In this document: positions 26,418 to 35,217 of the stretch, in pieces
How the letters are laid out: the number at the start of each line of letters is the position of its first letter
Numbering within the stretch: position 1 is the first letter of the stretch
From: an uncultured Oscillospiraceae bacterium
Lineage (GTDB): Bacteria > Bacillota > Clostridia > Oscillospirales > Oscillospiraceae
DNA: 64,000 nt
Reading direction: 5' to 3'
Assembly: GCA_910587285.1 (NCBI GenBank)
Contig: CAJULM010000004.1
Coordinates: 1 to 64,000, forward strand
Notes under the pieces: model-generated
Told to the model about the DNA's origin: nothing
Database searches by the model: none
What the model saw: the letters and a program-made list of their open reading frames with translations, nothing else
Position numbers and translations under genes: made by a program

Positions 26418-27253
26418 GGTTTTGGAAAAGGGCGGCCACGCTCCAGATCGGGAGCAATCGCTATGATATGGCGAACCTGTTCTTTACGTTTGAAGTGCCC
26501 TTTGAGGACAGCGAGGAATTAGGCTCCGCCACCATCAAGGCATACAACCTCTCCCCGGCTACCCGCTCCGGCATTAAAAAGGGGCAGGTGGTGATTTTGA
26601 ATGCCGGGTATGAGGGGGATGTGGGGACAATTTTCACCGGCAAGGTTTCCCGGGTGACCAGCAAGAAGGAGGGGACCGAATGGATCACCACCATCACGGC
26701 CTCGGAGGCCTTGGAGGAATGGCTTTCCTCGGAGGTGAATAAGACCTATGCCGCCGGGAGCAAGGCCAGCACCATTGTAAATGACCTGCTGAACATTTTC
26801 GGCCTGGAAGTCGGCACAATGGAGTTAGCCGTTGACAAGGAGTATCCGCGGGGGAAGGTGTGCAAGGGCAAGGTCAAAAACCTTGTCACCGAGATTGTGA
26901 CCCTGGACTGCAAAAGCCGGTTCCTGATTCGTAATGGGGTTATCACCATCAATGACCCATCCAAGGGTGTCAATATGGGCTATAACCTCTCCCCCTCCAC
27001 CGGCCTGCTCCGGGCCACGGAGGAAACGGAGGACACGCCAGTAACCACCAATCAGACCACTATTGATGACGGCGGGGAGGCCCAGGAAACGACCTACAAG
27101 CGGTCCTGCTTGCTGAATTATCATATAGGGCCAGCTGATATTGTGCAGATCACCAGCAACTCCCTCAACGGGAAATTCCTCATTCTCTCCGGGACGCACA
27201 GGGGCAGCCCGACCGGCGACTGGAAGACCGACATTGAGGTGAAATCGGCATGA
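26414..27253 (+). CDS. Baseplate hub protein (gp27/gpD-like)
   Basis: 279 aa. It begins MRFWKRAATLQIG and continues with FFTFEVPFEDSEELGSATI and KGQVVILNAGYEG, the beta-barrel pattern of gp27/late-control-D-type hub proteins. A further segment, STIVNDLLNIFGLEVG, marks the second domain. It forms the trimeric hub that carries the spike. Overlaps the spike gene by 4 bp. Confidence 0.75.
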   Translation: MRFWKRAATLQIGSNRYDMANLFFTFEVPFEDSEELGSATIKAYNLSPATRSGIKKGQVVILNAGYEGDVGTIFTGKVSRVTSKKEGTEWITTITASEALEEWLSSEVNKTYAAGSKASTIVNDLLNIFGLEVGTMELAVDKEYPRGKVCKGKVKNLVTEIVTLDCKSRFLIRNGVITINDPSKGVNMGYNLSPSTGLLRATEETEDTPVTTNQTTIDDGGEAQETTYKRSCLLNYHIGPADIVQITSNSLNGKFLILSGTHRGSPTGDWKTDIEVKSA

Positions 27254-27837
27254 ACCGAACGCAGTATAACTATGAAAATCAGGACAAGAAGGCCACCATG
27301 GAGGGCGTGCGCGTCGGCGGCTTTTGCCGGGTGGAGAAGTTTGACCCGGCTAAGATGACCGTGGATGTGCAGCCTCTTTCAAAGGCTCTGGACGGAGGCA
27401 TATACCGTACCCCGCCCCAGGTGCTGGGCGTGCCCGTGGCGCTGATCCGGGGCGGCGGCTTTGTTCATCGGCCCTGGTACGTTGCGGGTGATGTGGGTGT
27501 CTTGGTCTATATGGACCACGACATTGACCGCATTATGGACTCCGGGCAGGAGTGCCAGCCGAACACCGAGCGGAACCACAGCGACGAGGACGCTGTATTT
27601 GTGGGTGCATTTGTCCCAGCGAATAACACCTTGAAAGGGCTCCCGGAGAAGGCCATTGTCATGGCAACAGACGGCGGCGATATTCAGGTGGCTATAACAA
27701 AGGACAAAGCAACTATCAAAAACAAAGGAACGACAGCGGTTTTCACCGACAGCGCAATAAAGATGAACACGCAGGATGTGACAATTACCGCAAGCGGTAC
27801 GGTGACAATCCAGGGCTCGACCGTCAACATCAACTAG
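27250..27837 (+). CDS. Baseplate spike protein (gp138/gpV-like)
   Basis: 195 aa. The N-terminal OB-fold (MEGVRVGGFCRVEKFDPAKMT; GDVGVLVYMDHDIDRIM) matches the Gp138/gpV group. The C-terminus (about 140-195) has short alternating strands (AITKDKATIKNKGTTAVFT), a triple-stranded beta-helix needle. The next gene encodes the PAAR tip that would cap it. Confidence 0.8.
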   Translation: MNRTQYNYENQDKKATMEGVRVGGFCRVEKFDPAKMTVDVQPLSKALDGGIYRTPPQVLGVPVALIRGGGFVHRPWYVAGDVGVLVYMDHDIDRIMDSGQECQPNTERNHSDEDAVFVGAFVPANNTLKGLPEKAIVMATDGGDIQVAITKDKATIKNKGTTAVFTDSAIKMNTQDVTITASGTVTIQGSTVNIN

Positions 27838-27849
27838 GAGGGGAACACC

Positions 27850-28140
27850 ATGCCAGCAGCTACCAGACAAAGCGACTGTTGTACCGGGCATGACGCCTGC
27901 CCGCCCGTCCCCCTGGTGGAGTGCAGCCCCAACGTGATTATCAATGGCCTGGGGGCTGGGCGTGTCGGTGACCACTATGCCGCTCATGGGTGTGTTGCCC
28001 ATCCGGGGCACCAGGATGTGATTGCCGCCGGGAGCGGTACCGTCTTCATCAATGGAAAGTCGGCCGCCCGTGTAGGGGACGCTGTTACGCTGGCGGGAGC
28101 AGTCCAAGACGGGAGCGGCAATGTCTTTATCGGCGGCTGA
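27850..28140 (+). CDS. PAAR-domain spike tip
   Basis: 96 aa. Typical PAAR features: ATRQSDCCTGHDACPPV, then repeated VIINGLGAGRVGD, CVAHPGHQDVIAAGSG and VFINGKSAARVGD. The His/Cys residues probably hold a metal at the cone tip. It sharpens the gpV-like spike for puncture of the host envelope. Confidence 0.9.
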   Translation: MPAATRQSDCCTGHDACPPVPLVECSPNVIINGLGAGRVGDHYAAHGCVAHPGHQDVIAAGSGTVFINGKSAARVGDAVTLAGAVQDGSGNVFIGG

Positions 28141-28158
28141 CAGAAAAGAGGCGCATTT

Positions 28159-28533
28159 ATGGCAAATATTATGACACTGGCCCTTGACCCAGAAACCCGC
28201 GACCTTATGTTTGACGCGGATGGTATGTTGCAGTGCGTGTATGACGGCGAGGCCATAGCGCAGAACATCCGCAACAACCTCCATACCTGGAAAGGGGAAT
28301 TTCCCTTGAATACAGCCCACGGCACCGACTGGGAGCGAGTGGTGGGCCACCCGAAAAGCGAGGCGGAGGATAAAGCGGACGATGTTGTGCGGGCCTCTAT
28401 TTTCCAGGAGCCGTATGTCCGGGAGATAGAAAGCCTCGCCATTACGGCAGATGGCCGCAGTATCGGGGCGGACTTCTCCGGGATCCTTTACGACGGCTCT
28501 ACAATTCGAGTGGGGGTGAATACCGATGGATGA
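28159..28533 (+). CDS. Baseplate wedge protein, gp25/W-like
   Basis: 124 aa. The pattern AIAQNIRNNLHTWKGEFPLN followed by VREIESLAI is the gp25/lysozyme-like wedge fold shared by T4 gp25, P2 W and XkdS-type proteins. It starts sheath polymerisation at the baseplate. Overlaps baseplate J by 8 bp. Confidence 0.85.
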   Translation: MANIMTLALDPETRDLMFDADGMLQCVYDGEAIAQNIRNNLHTWKGEFPLNTAHGTDWERVVGHPKSEAEDKADDVVRASIFQEPYVREIESLAITADGRSIGADFSGILYDGSTIRVGVNTDG

Positions 28534-29710
28534 AAACGGCTGGGGCCTGACCGCATTAGGTTTTCGACGGCCTACCTACACACAGCTGCTTGACGCTCTG
28601 GAGTACAAGGCCCGGGAGCTGTTCGGGGCGACCGCCAATCTGACGGTACGCAGCCCGATAGGTATGTTTCTCCGCATTTACGCCTGGATTCTGAATATCC
28701 TGTTCTCTCTGATTGAGGACGTTTACAACAGCCGCTTCGTTGACACGGCGGTTGGAACAAGCCTTTTCAACCTGGGCCGGGCCATTGGATTGCAGTTGCT
28801 CTCCGCACAAAAGGCCTCGGGGCACCTGGTTATCACTGGCCCAGCTGGCACGATCATCCCGGAGGGATGGCTGGCGGGGACGAACGGCGGCATTCAGTTT
28901 TATACCGTGACGGAGGCGGAAATCGGAGCGGATGACACGGCCCTTGTCCCGGCCCGATGTACCATGACGGGGGCCGAGGGCAACGTGGCCGCCGAAACGG
29001 TCACGGTCATTACCAATCCGGGCGCAGTTGCGGGGCTGGTGTCCGTCACTAACCCCGCGCCTTTTACTGGGGGCCGGGAACGGGAAACAGACGAGGAATT
29101 TAGGGATCGTTACTATGCCTCCGTGGACTTTGCTGGCGGCGTCAATGCTGACGCTATCCGGGCGGCCCTCCTCCAGAACGTGGAGGGGATTATGGACGCA
29201 AAGGTATTTGAGAACGACACCGATTTTGAGGACGAGTACGGGCTTCCCCCGCACAGTATCGAGGCGGTTGTCTATGGCGGCCTGTCCGGGGATATTGCCC
29301 AGCAGATTTATTCCATTCTGGCCGGCGGTATTCAGACCTACGGGGAGATCTCCGTCCAGGTTCTCACAGCCAGCCAAGCCGTGAAGGTCATCCGATTTAA
29401 CCGCCCCCGGCCTGTGCCGGTTTATGTGAAGATTTTCAATCTGAAAACCGGCAGCAGTTTTCCCCACAATGGCAAGGAGCTGGTACGGCAGGCCGTTGTG
29501 AATTTCATAGGGGACGACGAGAGCGGTGGCGTGGGCATAGGTGAGACGCTATACCACCAGCGCCTGACGGCTCCCCTGTACGCAATCAGCGGCCTCCTGG
29601 ACTTCGACGTTGCCCTGGGCCTGACCCCGGAGGAGCTGGCAACGGAGAATATCGAGGTTGACAGCCGGAGCAAGGTTGTCACCGACAGCGAGAAGGTGAG
29701 CGTCCTATGA
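28526..29710 (+). CDS. Baseplate J protein
   Basis: 394 aa. The family signature is clear: AVGTSLFNLGRAIGLQ, GTIIPEGWLAGTNGGIQF, NVAAETVTVITNPGAVAGL and TGGRERETDEEFRDRYY. Homologous to P2 gpJ/T4 gp6, it forms the baseplate wedge ring. The start overlaps gp25; the end overlaps the next gene by 4 bp. Confidence 0.92.
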   Translation: MDENGWGLTALGFRRPTYTQLLDALEYKARELFGATANLTVRSPIGMFLRIYAWILNILFSLIEDVYNSRFVDTAVGTSLFNLGRAIGLQLLSAQKASGHLVITGPAGTIIPEGWLAGTNGGIQFYTVTEAEIGADDTALVPARCTMTGAEGNVAAETVTVITNPGAVAGLVSVTNPAPFTGGRERETDEEFRDRYYASVDFAGGVNADAIRAALLQNVEGIMDAKVFENDTDFEDEYGLPPHSIEAVVYGGLSGDIAQQIYSILAGGIQTYGEISVQVLTASQAVKVIRFNRPRPVPVYVKIFNLKTGSSFPHNGKELVRQAVVNFIGDDESGGVGIGETLYHQRLTAPLYAISGLLDFDVALGLTPEELATENIEVDSRSKVVTDSEKVSVL

Positions 29711-30471
29711 GCTACGGCTACCTGGAAAAGATGCTGACCCTTTTGACCGGGGCCTATAACCGGCGAGACATTAAGAACGCAGAGAACGGGCGACCGATGG
29801 AAACGAACATCGGCCGCCTGTTTGCGCTTATTGCATGGGGCTTTGAAATGGCCCATACGACCGCCGAGACGGTCAGGCTATGGGATGACCTGGACAATGC
29901 GGAGGGGGCCGTCCTGGACCGCTATGGGGCGAATTTTGGCGTTGTCCGCGGGGCGGCCAGTGATCCCCTTTACCGTATCCTTATCCGGGTGAAGATGCTG
30001 GCGCAGGTGTCCGGCGGTGACGATGATACCATCATCCGGGCCGCCGCTGAACTGCTAGGCGTTGAGCTGACGGACATTGACCTTGAAGATGTGTTCCCGG
30101 CAAAAAAGGCCCTGTTCGTGGATTTGACCCTACTCTCTGAGGAGCGAGTGGAGATTATAGAGCAGATTGCCCGGGCAATCAAGCGCATCCTGGCCGCTGG
30201 CGTTGGCCTGCGGCTATATTTGCGCACGCACAGGGCCTACCGGAGCGATTTGACAATCAGCCTGGGCGGCTCTGTGGGGGCAAACTTCCTTTTGCCTCCG
30301 CACAGTGAAGATAAAACATACCACCAGCCCGTTTTCGTGGAGCATGGCGGCTTTTTGGCACCGGCAAGGGCCGGGATACCGGCAGAGGTGCAAAGGCCCG
30401 TCAGGGGCCGCCAAAACGGCGCAGGGGGCATGTTCTATCATACGCGCATTACATCCAAAAGAATTGAGTGA
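29707..30471 (+). CDS. Tail protein I/YmfQ-like (DUF2313)
   Basis: 254 aa. Helical wedge-type protein: YLEKMLTLLTGAYNRRD, LWDDLDNAEGAVLDRYGANF and RILIRVKMLAQVSGGDDD, the gpI/YmfQ pattern that joins the fibre to baseplate J. The last 40 residues are Pro/Arg-rich (PARAGIPAEVQRPVRGRQ), possibly the fibre attachment. Located directly before the fibre gene. Confidence 0.75.
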   Translation: MSYGYLEKMLTLLTGAYNRRDIKNAENGRPMETNIGRLFALIAWGFEMAHTTAETVRLWDDLDNAEGAVLDRYGANFGVVRGAASDPLYRILIRVKMLAQVSGGDDDTIIRAAAELLGVELTDIDLEDVFPAKKALFVDLTLLSEERVEIIEQIARAIKRILAAGVGLRLYLRTHRAYRSDLTISLGGSVGANFLLPPHSEDKTYHQPVFVEHGGFLAPARAGIPAEVQRPVRGRQNGAGGMFYHTRITSKRIE

Positions 30472-30485
30472 AGGAGGCAAAGCAA

Positions 30486-32939
30486 ATGCCGAGATTTGAA
30501 GACGGCAGTTATGGCAGCGCAAAGGGAATTGCCCTGATTGCCAAAGTGCTGGCGGGGAAATGCTCTATGCACTATACCCGTGTGGCGGTAGGCAACGGGA
30601 CGATCCCGGAGGACATGACCCCGAAAACCATGGGCGAACCTGCGGGGTACATCATGGACGGGATGATTGCCTCGGTGACAAACCCCATTGACGGCGAGTG
30701 TCAGGTGACGGTCCAGGTGAACAGCGCCCAGGTGGAACAGGGCTTTTACGCTACGGGGCTTGTCCTGTATGCCAGTGACCCCGACGAGGGGGAAATCCCC
30801 TATACCTACCTCGTTCTGGAGAACGAACCGGAGTGGATTAGGCCCTCCAGCTCCATCGTGGGCAAGCTGGCGACCTTTGACATCATTGCGGCGGTGGGTG
30901 ATGTGGATGCCGTGACAGCGACCATTGACCCGAATTCCATTGTGACCGCCTCCGCCGTTCAGCAAATGATTAAGGAGCACAACGAGGACGAGGGGGCGCA
31001 TGGGGCGCTGATGGGCAAGATGGAGGACGCTCTGAAGGTGAACGGCCTCCTCAAAGGTGACGGGAAGGGCACGGTGTCGGCGGCTAAGGCGGGGGCCGAT
31101 TATCAGCAGGCCACCAAAAGTCTGAAAAACAGTGTGGAGATGGCCTTGGAAGATACCATCCCCTTCTACTCGGCGGCTGGCAAGGAAAACCGCCGTGTGA
31201 GCCTCCAGGTGATGAAGGACGCGCTGGGCGTGCAAAGCCCCACCATCAACGTCATTACCTGCGCTGGGGCCGCCGTGACCTGTGTGAAGGGCAGTACCAC
31301 GCTGAACAGCGAGGGTCCGGGGGTTATCTCTCTGCCTGGGATCGGTACCTGGACGGTGACGGCCACGCTGGGCGGCAAGAGCGTGTCTAAGCAGGTAGAG
31401 GTCACCGGGGCTATGCAGTACACGGCGGACCTGATGATTACCTCCAACGTGGCAATCACCTCTATGCCCACTAAGACCACCTACCGGGTAGGGGAGGCGT
31501 TCGACAGCACGGGCCTTGTGGTGACGGCCACCTATGCGGACAACACCACGGAGAATGTGACCGGCTACTGTACGTTCTCCCCCTCCATCATGGCCGCCGG
31601 GACAACGCAGGTGACAATCACCTATGAGCGGGCGGGTATTACCCTGACAAAGACCGTGACTGTGACGGTCCGGCAGCTCTCCAGCATTGCCGTGACAACG
31701 GCCCCGGTGAAGACCGCATACACCCACGGGGAGAAGTTCAATTCCTCGGGCATGGTGATTACTGCTACCTATGATGACGGCAGTACGGCGGTTGTGACAG
31801 GCTGGACGTATAGTCCGACTGGCAGCCTTGCGGCCTCCAACACGACCGTCACGATTTCCTATACCGAGGGGAATGTGACAAAGACCTGTACCCAGCCCAT
31901 CACGGTGCAAAAGGTCCTATCCCGTATTGACGTTGCCACGCCACCCACGAAAACCAGCTATTACTCCGGGGACAAATTCAGTAGCGCCGGCATGGTCATC
32001 AAGGCCACCTATACGGACGGCACATCGGCCAATGTAACCGGGTGGACGTACAGTCCCACGGGCAATCTGACGGCCTCCAACAACTCTGTGACTATCAGCT
32101 ATACCGAGGGTGGGGTTACGAAGACTTGTGCCCTCTCCATCACGGTTACGGCCATCAGCAACACCATGAACAGCAACAGTTGGGCTACAATCAAGTCTGT
32201 GTCTGACGCGGGCAAGGGGGCCAACTATTGGGCCGTGGGAGATACCAAAAACATCAAGATCAATGGCAAGGTGGGCAACTTCACGTTCTCCAACCTGTCT
32301 ATTGATGTGTTCATCCTGGGCTTTAACCACAATGCCAACCGGGAAGGGAGCAACCGCATTCACTTCCAGATGGGCAAGATCAATGGTACGCTGGTGGGCC
32401 TGTGCGATAACAATTATTGGACGGAGCAGACATCCAGTGGCTATTTTAACATGAATACCAGCCGGAGCAACAACGGTGGGTGGAATTCCTGCAATATGCG
32501 GCGAAACATCCTGGGCAATACCGGGACGCCTACCAGCCCCCCCGCAAACACTCTCCTGGCGGCTCTGCCTGCGGATCTCCGGGCGGTGATGAAGCCCGTC
32601 ACGAAGTACACAGACAACACGGCAAATGGAACGAATGTTGCAAGCAATGTGACCGGCACGACCGATTACCTTTTCCTCCTGTCGGAGTTTGAATACTGGG
32701 GAACTCGATATTATGCCAACAGCGCAGAGCAAAACTATCAGCTTCAGTATGATTACTACAAGGCGGGCAACAGTAAAATCCATTATAAGCACAGCGCCAC
32801 GGGGACGGCCGTGGTGGCGTGGCTCCGTTCCCCCTACTGCACCAACTATAACAGTTTCTGTGAGGTCGACTCCAACGGCAGCTACAGCTCCACCAATGCT
32901 TCCTGGTCTGGGGCGGTGGCGCCCGGCTTTGCTGTCTAA
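30486..32939 (+). CDS. Tail fibre/receptor-binding protein, DGR target
   Basis: 817 aa; ATG 30486 after GAAGGAGG. The N-terminal 150 residues look like a phage tail-collar/fibre attachment domain. Three bacterial Ig-like repeats follow (about 316-397, 397-475, 478-555; recurring KTxYxxGExFxSxGxVxTAxY). The C-terminal 130 residues are a C-type-lectin/DUF6273-like domain ending WSGAVAPGFAV. Residues about 774-813 are encoded by the variable repeat, which mirrors the template repeat at 33683. The ligand is unknown. This is the receptor-binding molecule diversified by the retroelement. Confidence 0.9.
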   Translation: MPRFEDGSYGSAKGIALIAKVLAGKCSMHYTRVAVGNGTIPEDMTPKTMGEPAGYIMDGMIASVTNPIDGECQVTVQVNSAQVEQGFYATGLVLYASDPDEGEIPYTYLVLENEPEWIRPSSSIVGKLATFDIIAAVGDVDAVTATIDPNSIVTASAVQQMIKEHNEDEGAHGALMGKMEDALKVNGLLKGDGKGTVSAAKAGADYQQATKSLKNSVEMALEDTIPFYSAAGKENRRVSLQVMKDALGVQSPTINVITCAGAAVTCVKGSTTLNSEGPGVISLPGIGTWTVTATLGGKSVSKQVEVTGAMQYTADLMITSNVAITSMPTKTTYRVGEAFDSTGLVVTATYADNTTENVTGYCTFSPSIMAAGTTQVTITYERAGITLTKTVTVTVRQLSSIAVTTAPVKTAYTHGEKFNSSGMVITATYDDGSTAVVTGWTYSPTGSLAASNTTVTISYTEGNVTKTCTQPITVQKVLSRIDVATPPTKTSYYSGDKFSSAGMVIKATYTDGTSANVTGWTYSPTGNLTASNNSVTISYTEGGVTKTCALSITVTAISNTMNSNSWATIKSVSDAGKGANYWAVGDTKNIKINGKVGNFTFSNLSIDVFILGFNHNANREGSNRIHFQMGKINGTLVGLCDNNYWTEQTSSGYFNMNTSRSNNGGWNSCNMRRNILGNTGTPTSPPANTLLAALPADLRAVMKPVTKYTDNTANGTNVASNVTGTTDYLFLLSEFEYWGTRYYANSAEQNYQLQYDYYKAGNSKIHYKHSATGTAVVAWLRSPYCTNYNSFCEVDSNGSYSSTNASWSGAVAPGFAV
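32807..32926 (+). repeat. DGR variable repeat (VR)
   Basis: 120 bp at the 3' end of the fibre gene, aligned without gaps to the template repeat. All 14 differences within it lie at template adenines (A to G, C or T); the base immediately after it (32927) is a further A-to-C. The changes fall mostly in AAY codons of the template. The last 30 bp (from GCTTCCTGG to GCGCCCGG) are identical: the GC-rich initiation-of-homing segment. Confidence 0.97.
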
Positions 32940-32966
32940 TCCTCCGCAGAGTATCCCGGATATATC

Positions 32967-32986
32967 CCGCCCGCGACAGCGGGCGG
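32967..32986 (+). repeat. DGR target hairpin (cruciform) with GACA loop
   Basis: Perfect 8-bp stem CCGCCCGC/GCGGGCGG with a 4-nt loop GACA, 40 bp after the variable repeat. GC-rich 7-10-bp stems with GRNA-type tetraloops just after the variable repeat are a known DGR element that promotes homing. Confidence 0.85.
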
Positions 32987-33029
32987 TCCCCGGCAGAAGA
33001 ACCGGGGCCGGAGAGCGCCGAAAAAATCA

Positions 33030-33057
33030 CGGGCGCGTAAGCGCCCGCGAAAATTTT
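33030..33057 (+). terminator. Probable terminator after the fibre gene
   Basis: Stem CGGGCGC/GCGCCCG with loop GTAA, followed by CGAAAATTTTT. A weaker CCCCGG/CCGGGG stem lies just upstream (32988-33007). Together they likely end the structural operon before the retroelement genes. Confidence 0.6.
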
Positions 33058-33075
33058 TAGGAATGGGCCTTTTCT

Positions 33076-33157
33076 ACCGGATAGCGATATTTTATAACGC
33101 TATCTGGTGGATGGGCTTTTTAGTCCGGGAAAATCTGCTATAATCGGCCAGATAGCG
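33076..33157 (+). promoter_or_regulatory. Promoter and inverted repeat upstream of avd
   Basis: An 11-bp inverted repeat (ACCGGATAGCG/CGCTATCTGGT, one wobble) at 33076-33108 is followed by TATAAT at 33139-33144 and a third half-site CCAGATAGCG at 33148-33157 just after the -10. The -35 is weak (TTTTTA, 16 bp from the -10). The arrangement suggests the avd/template/RT unit has its own regulated promoter. Confidence 0.5.
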
Positions 33158-33177
33158 CACGAAAAAGAGGTGAATTT

Positions 33178-33645
33178 ATGTCGGTCCTAAAGCAGAAACG
33201 CGCCGTCAGCAAGGCGGAGTTTATCAACGTGGCGTATCAAATTCATGTGGAAACGCTGAACTTTCTGACCCGGCTATCTGCCCGGTATGCCCGGATGCTC
33301 CAAGAGCCCGTGGCAAAGCTGTCCGGGGAAGTCCTGGATCATGCGGAAAAGGCCAACAGTATTTTTCCGTCTGACCCTCAGCGTATTTCCATCCGCAAGG
33401 CCCATCTGCTGGAGGCCAGGGCCTCCTTGATGGCCCTGGATGTGCGGCTGACCCTCTGCTATGACGTAATGAGCCAGAACCCGGAAGGGGCTTTTACCAC
33501 AAGCAAGGGGAAGTCGGTCAGTGCCAGCGACGCAACCGCCAAGCTGGATAAGATGGCGCAGAGCCTGGGAGATTTGATTGACCGGGAAAATGAACTTCTG
33601 AAAGGCGCTGTCAAAAGCCTGGGGCAGAGGCAAGCCCCAAAATAG
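33178..33645 (+). CDS. avd: Avd-like four-helix-bundle accessory protein
   Basis: 155 aa; AAGAGGTG precedes the ATG. Predominantly helical and basic, with segments FINVAYQIHVETLNFLTRLS, IRKAHLLEARASLMALDVRL and KLDKMAQSLGDLIDRENELL, matching the four-helix bundle of DGR accessory (bAvd) proteins. Avd binds the RT and the template RNA and is required for mutagenic cDNA synthesis in studied DGRs. It lies directly upstream of the template repeat. Confidence 0.85.
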   Translation: MSVLKQKRAVSKAEFINVAYQIHVETLNFLTRLSARYARMLQEPVAKLSGEVLDHAEKANSIFPSDPQRISIRKAHLLEARASLMALDVRLTLCYDVMSQNPEGAFTTSKGKSVSASDATAKLDKMAQSLGDLIDRENELLKGAVKSLGQRQAPK

Positions 33646-33682
33646 CATTATCCATTGGGTGTATATCTGAGAACCGATCTGT

Positions 33683-33802
33683 GGCCGTGGTGGCGTGGCT
33701 CCGTTCCCCCTACTACAACAACAATAACAATTTCTGTGAAATCAACAACAACGGCAACTACAACAACAACAATGCTTCCTGGTCTGGGGCGGTGGCGCCC
33801 GG
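33683..33802 (+). repeat. DGR template repeat (TR)
   Basis: 120 bp between avd and RT, matching the variable repeat and rich in AAC/AAT codons (13 in frame). It is not expected to be translated usefully; transcribed RNA from about 33646 to the RT start would be the template. After GCGCCCGG the TR and VR diverge (GATTTTGCTATG against CTTTGCTGTCT), the usual IMH*/IMH distinction. Confidence 0.97.
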
Positions 33803-34044
33803 ATTTTGCTATGCTAGGTCAAATGGAGTAGCAGGGCGGGATTTATCCCTCCCAGGTGAAAGACGACCGAAGCAAAAGGAGATATACTTCCCTAGGTAAC
33901 CAATCCTTAAAACTGCCCTTTGATGCCCTTGCACGGACGCTGCTTGCATGGCGGGGGACGTGCCTCACCTCGTTTCATGTGCCGGGGCAAAGCAGATTAG
34001 ATGGCACCCTACAAGGTATCTGTACGAAGGAGCGAATACTTTTT

Positions 34045-35217
34045 ATGACAAGTGAGGAGCGCCGAGAGGCGCGGTATCAGCGCCGCCAAGCAAGGCGGCA
34101 GGAGCGAAGACAGGCCCGAAGTGACGCGCTCGGTTCCATTGACCGGGTGTTCAGCTACCGGAAGATGTTTCGCTATGGAAAAAAGTGCTGCAACGGAGTC
34201 CGTTGGAAACAGAGCGTCCAAAACTTTGAGATGCACCTGTTCTCCGGGACGGCCCGGCGGCGGCGGGAACTTCTGGCGGGGAAGTGGAAACCTCAAAAGG
34301 GTTCACACTTCACGCTGCGGGAACGGGGCAAAGTGCGCCCGATTGACGCTCCCCGCATTGCAGACCGGCAGATCGAAAAGAACCATAGCAACGAGGTTTT
34401 AGTCCCCCTCTATACTCCGAGCATGATCTATGACAACGGGGCCAGCCGGAAGGGTATGGGCCTCCACCATTGTTTCAAGCGGCTAAAGCAACACTTGGCA
34501 TGGCATTTTCGCCGGCATGGCCGGGAGGGTGCTGTCCTGCTGCTGGACTTGAAAAAGTTTTTCCCCTTTGCTCCCCATCAGACCATTTACCAGCGTCACC
34601 AGCAGTTAATTCTCAATCCCGATCTGCGGCAGATAGCGGACGCCATTATCCAAAATTCCCCCTGTCCCACGCCGGGACGGGGCTTGCCGCTGGGCGTGGA
34701 GCCGTCGCAACAAGAGATGGTGGCCTTGCCCAGCGCCGTGGATAACTTCATCAAGTGCCAGGCGGGGGTGCATTGCGCCGGTCATTACATGGATGACTAC
34801 TATATCATCCTCCCCGATATTGAGCAGCTGAAGGAGCTGGCCCGTGAATTGGTACGGCGGTTTGAGGCTATCGGTATCCGGGTGAATAAGCGCAAGTGCA
34901 AGGTGATCCCGCTGACAAAGCCGTTTCGGTTCTGCAAGGCCCGGTTCACCCTCGGCCCTACGGGGAAAATCAAGGTCAATGGGAGCCGGGACGGGATTAA
35001 ACGTGCCCGCCGCAAGCTGAAGCTCTTTCACCGGGAATTTAAGGCCGGGAAACGGGACTTCAAGGACATTGAGCAGTACATGGAGTGCCAGAGCGCCTAC
35101 TATCGCAATTTCAATGACCACGGCCGCCTGCTCCGCTTGCGGCGGCTCTACTACGCTATCTTTTTTGGAGGTGCGAAATGTTCAGAATCATCAGGGACGG
35201 GGAAAGCGTCGGCATGA
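34045..35217 (+). CDS. DGR reverse transcriptase
   Basis: 390 aa from ATG 34045 (GAAGGAG upstream); a longer frame back to 33856 would read through the template-RNA region and is less likely. RT motifs: VRPIDAPRIADRQIEK (motif 1), GAVLLLDLKKFFP (catalytic Asp A), LPLGVEPSQQ (about 213-222; the LGxxxSQ motif 4 that marks DGR RTs), HYMDDYYIIL (about 247-256; YxDD) and a basic thumb. It copies template RNA with adenine-specific errors. The 3' end overlaps the next gene by 40 bp. Confidence 0.95.
   Translation: MTSEERREARYQRRQARRQERRQARSDALGSIDRVFSYRKMFRYGKKCCNGVRWKQSVQNFEMHLFSGTARRRRELLAGKWKPQKGSHFTLRERGKVRPIDAPRIADRQIEKNHSNEVLVPLYTPSMIYDNGASRKGMGLHHCFKRLKQHLAWHFRRHGREGAVLLLDLKKFFPFAPHQTIYQRHQQLILNPDLRQIADAIIQNSPCPTPGRGLPLGVEPSQQEMVALPSAVDNFIKCQAGVHCAGHYMDDYYIILPDIEQLKELARELVRRFEAIGIRVNKRKCKVIPLTKPFRFCKARFTLGPTGKIKVNGSRDGIKRARRKLKLFHREFKAGKRDFKDIEQYMECQSAYYRNFNDHGRLLRLRRLYYAIFFGGAKCSESSGTGKASA

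Noticed and set aside
33681..33899. 72-aa gene containing the template repeat
   Set aside because: It is the template copy of the fibre end in an RNA-coding region; no ribosome site. Treated as TR, not a CDS.
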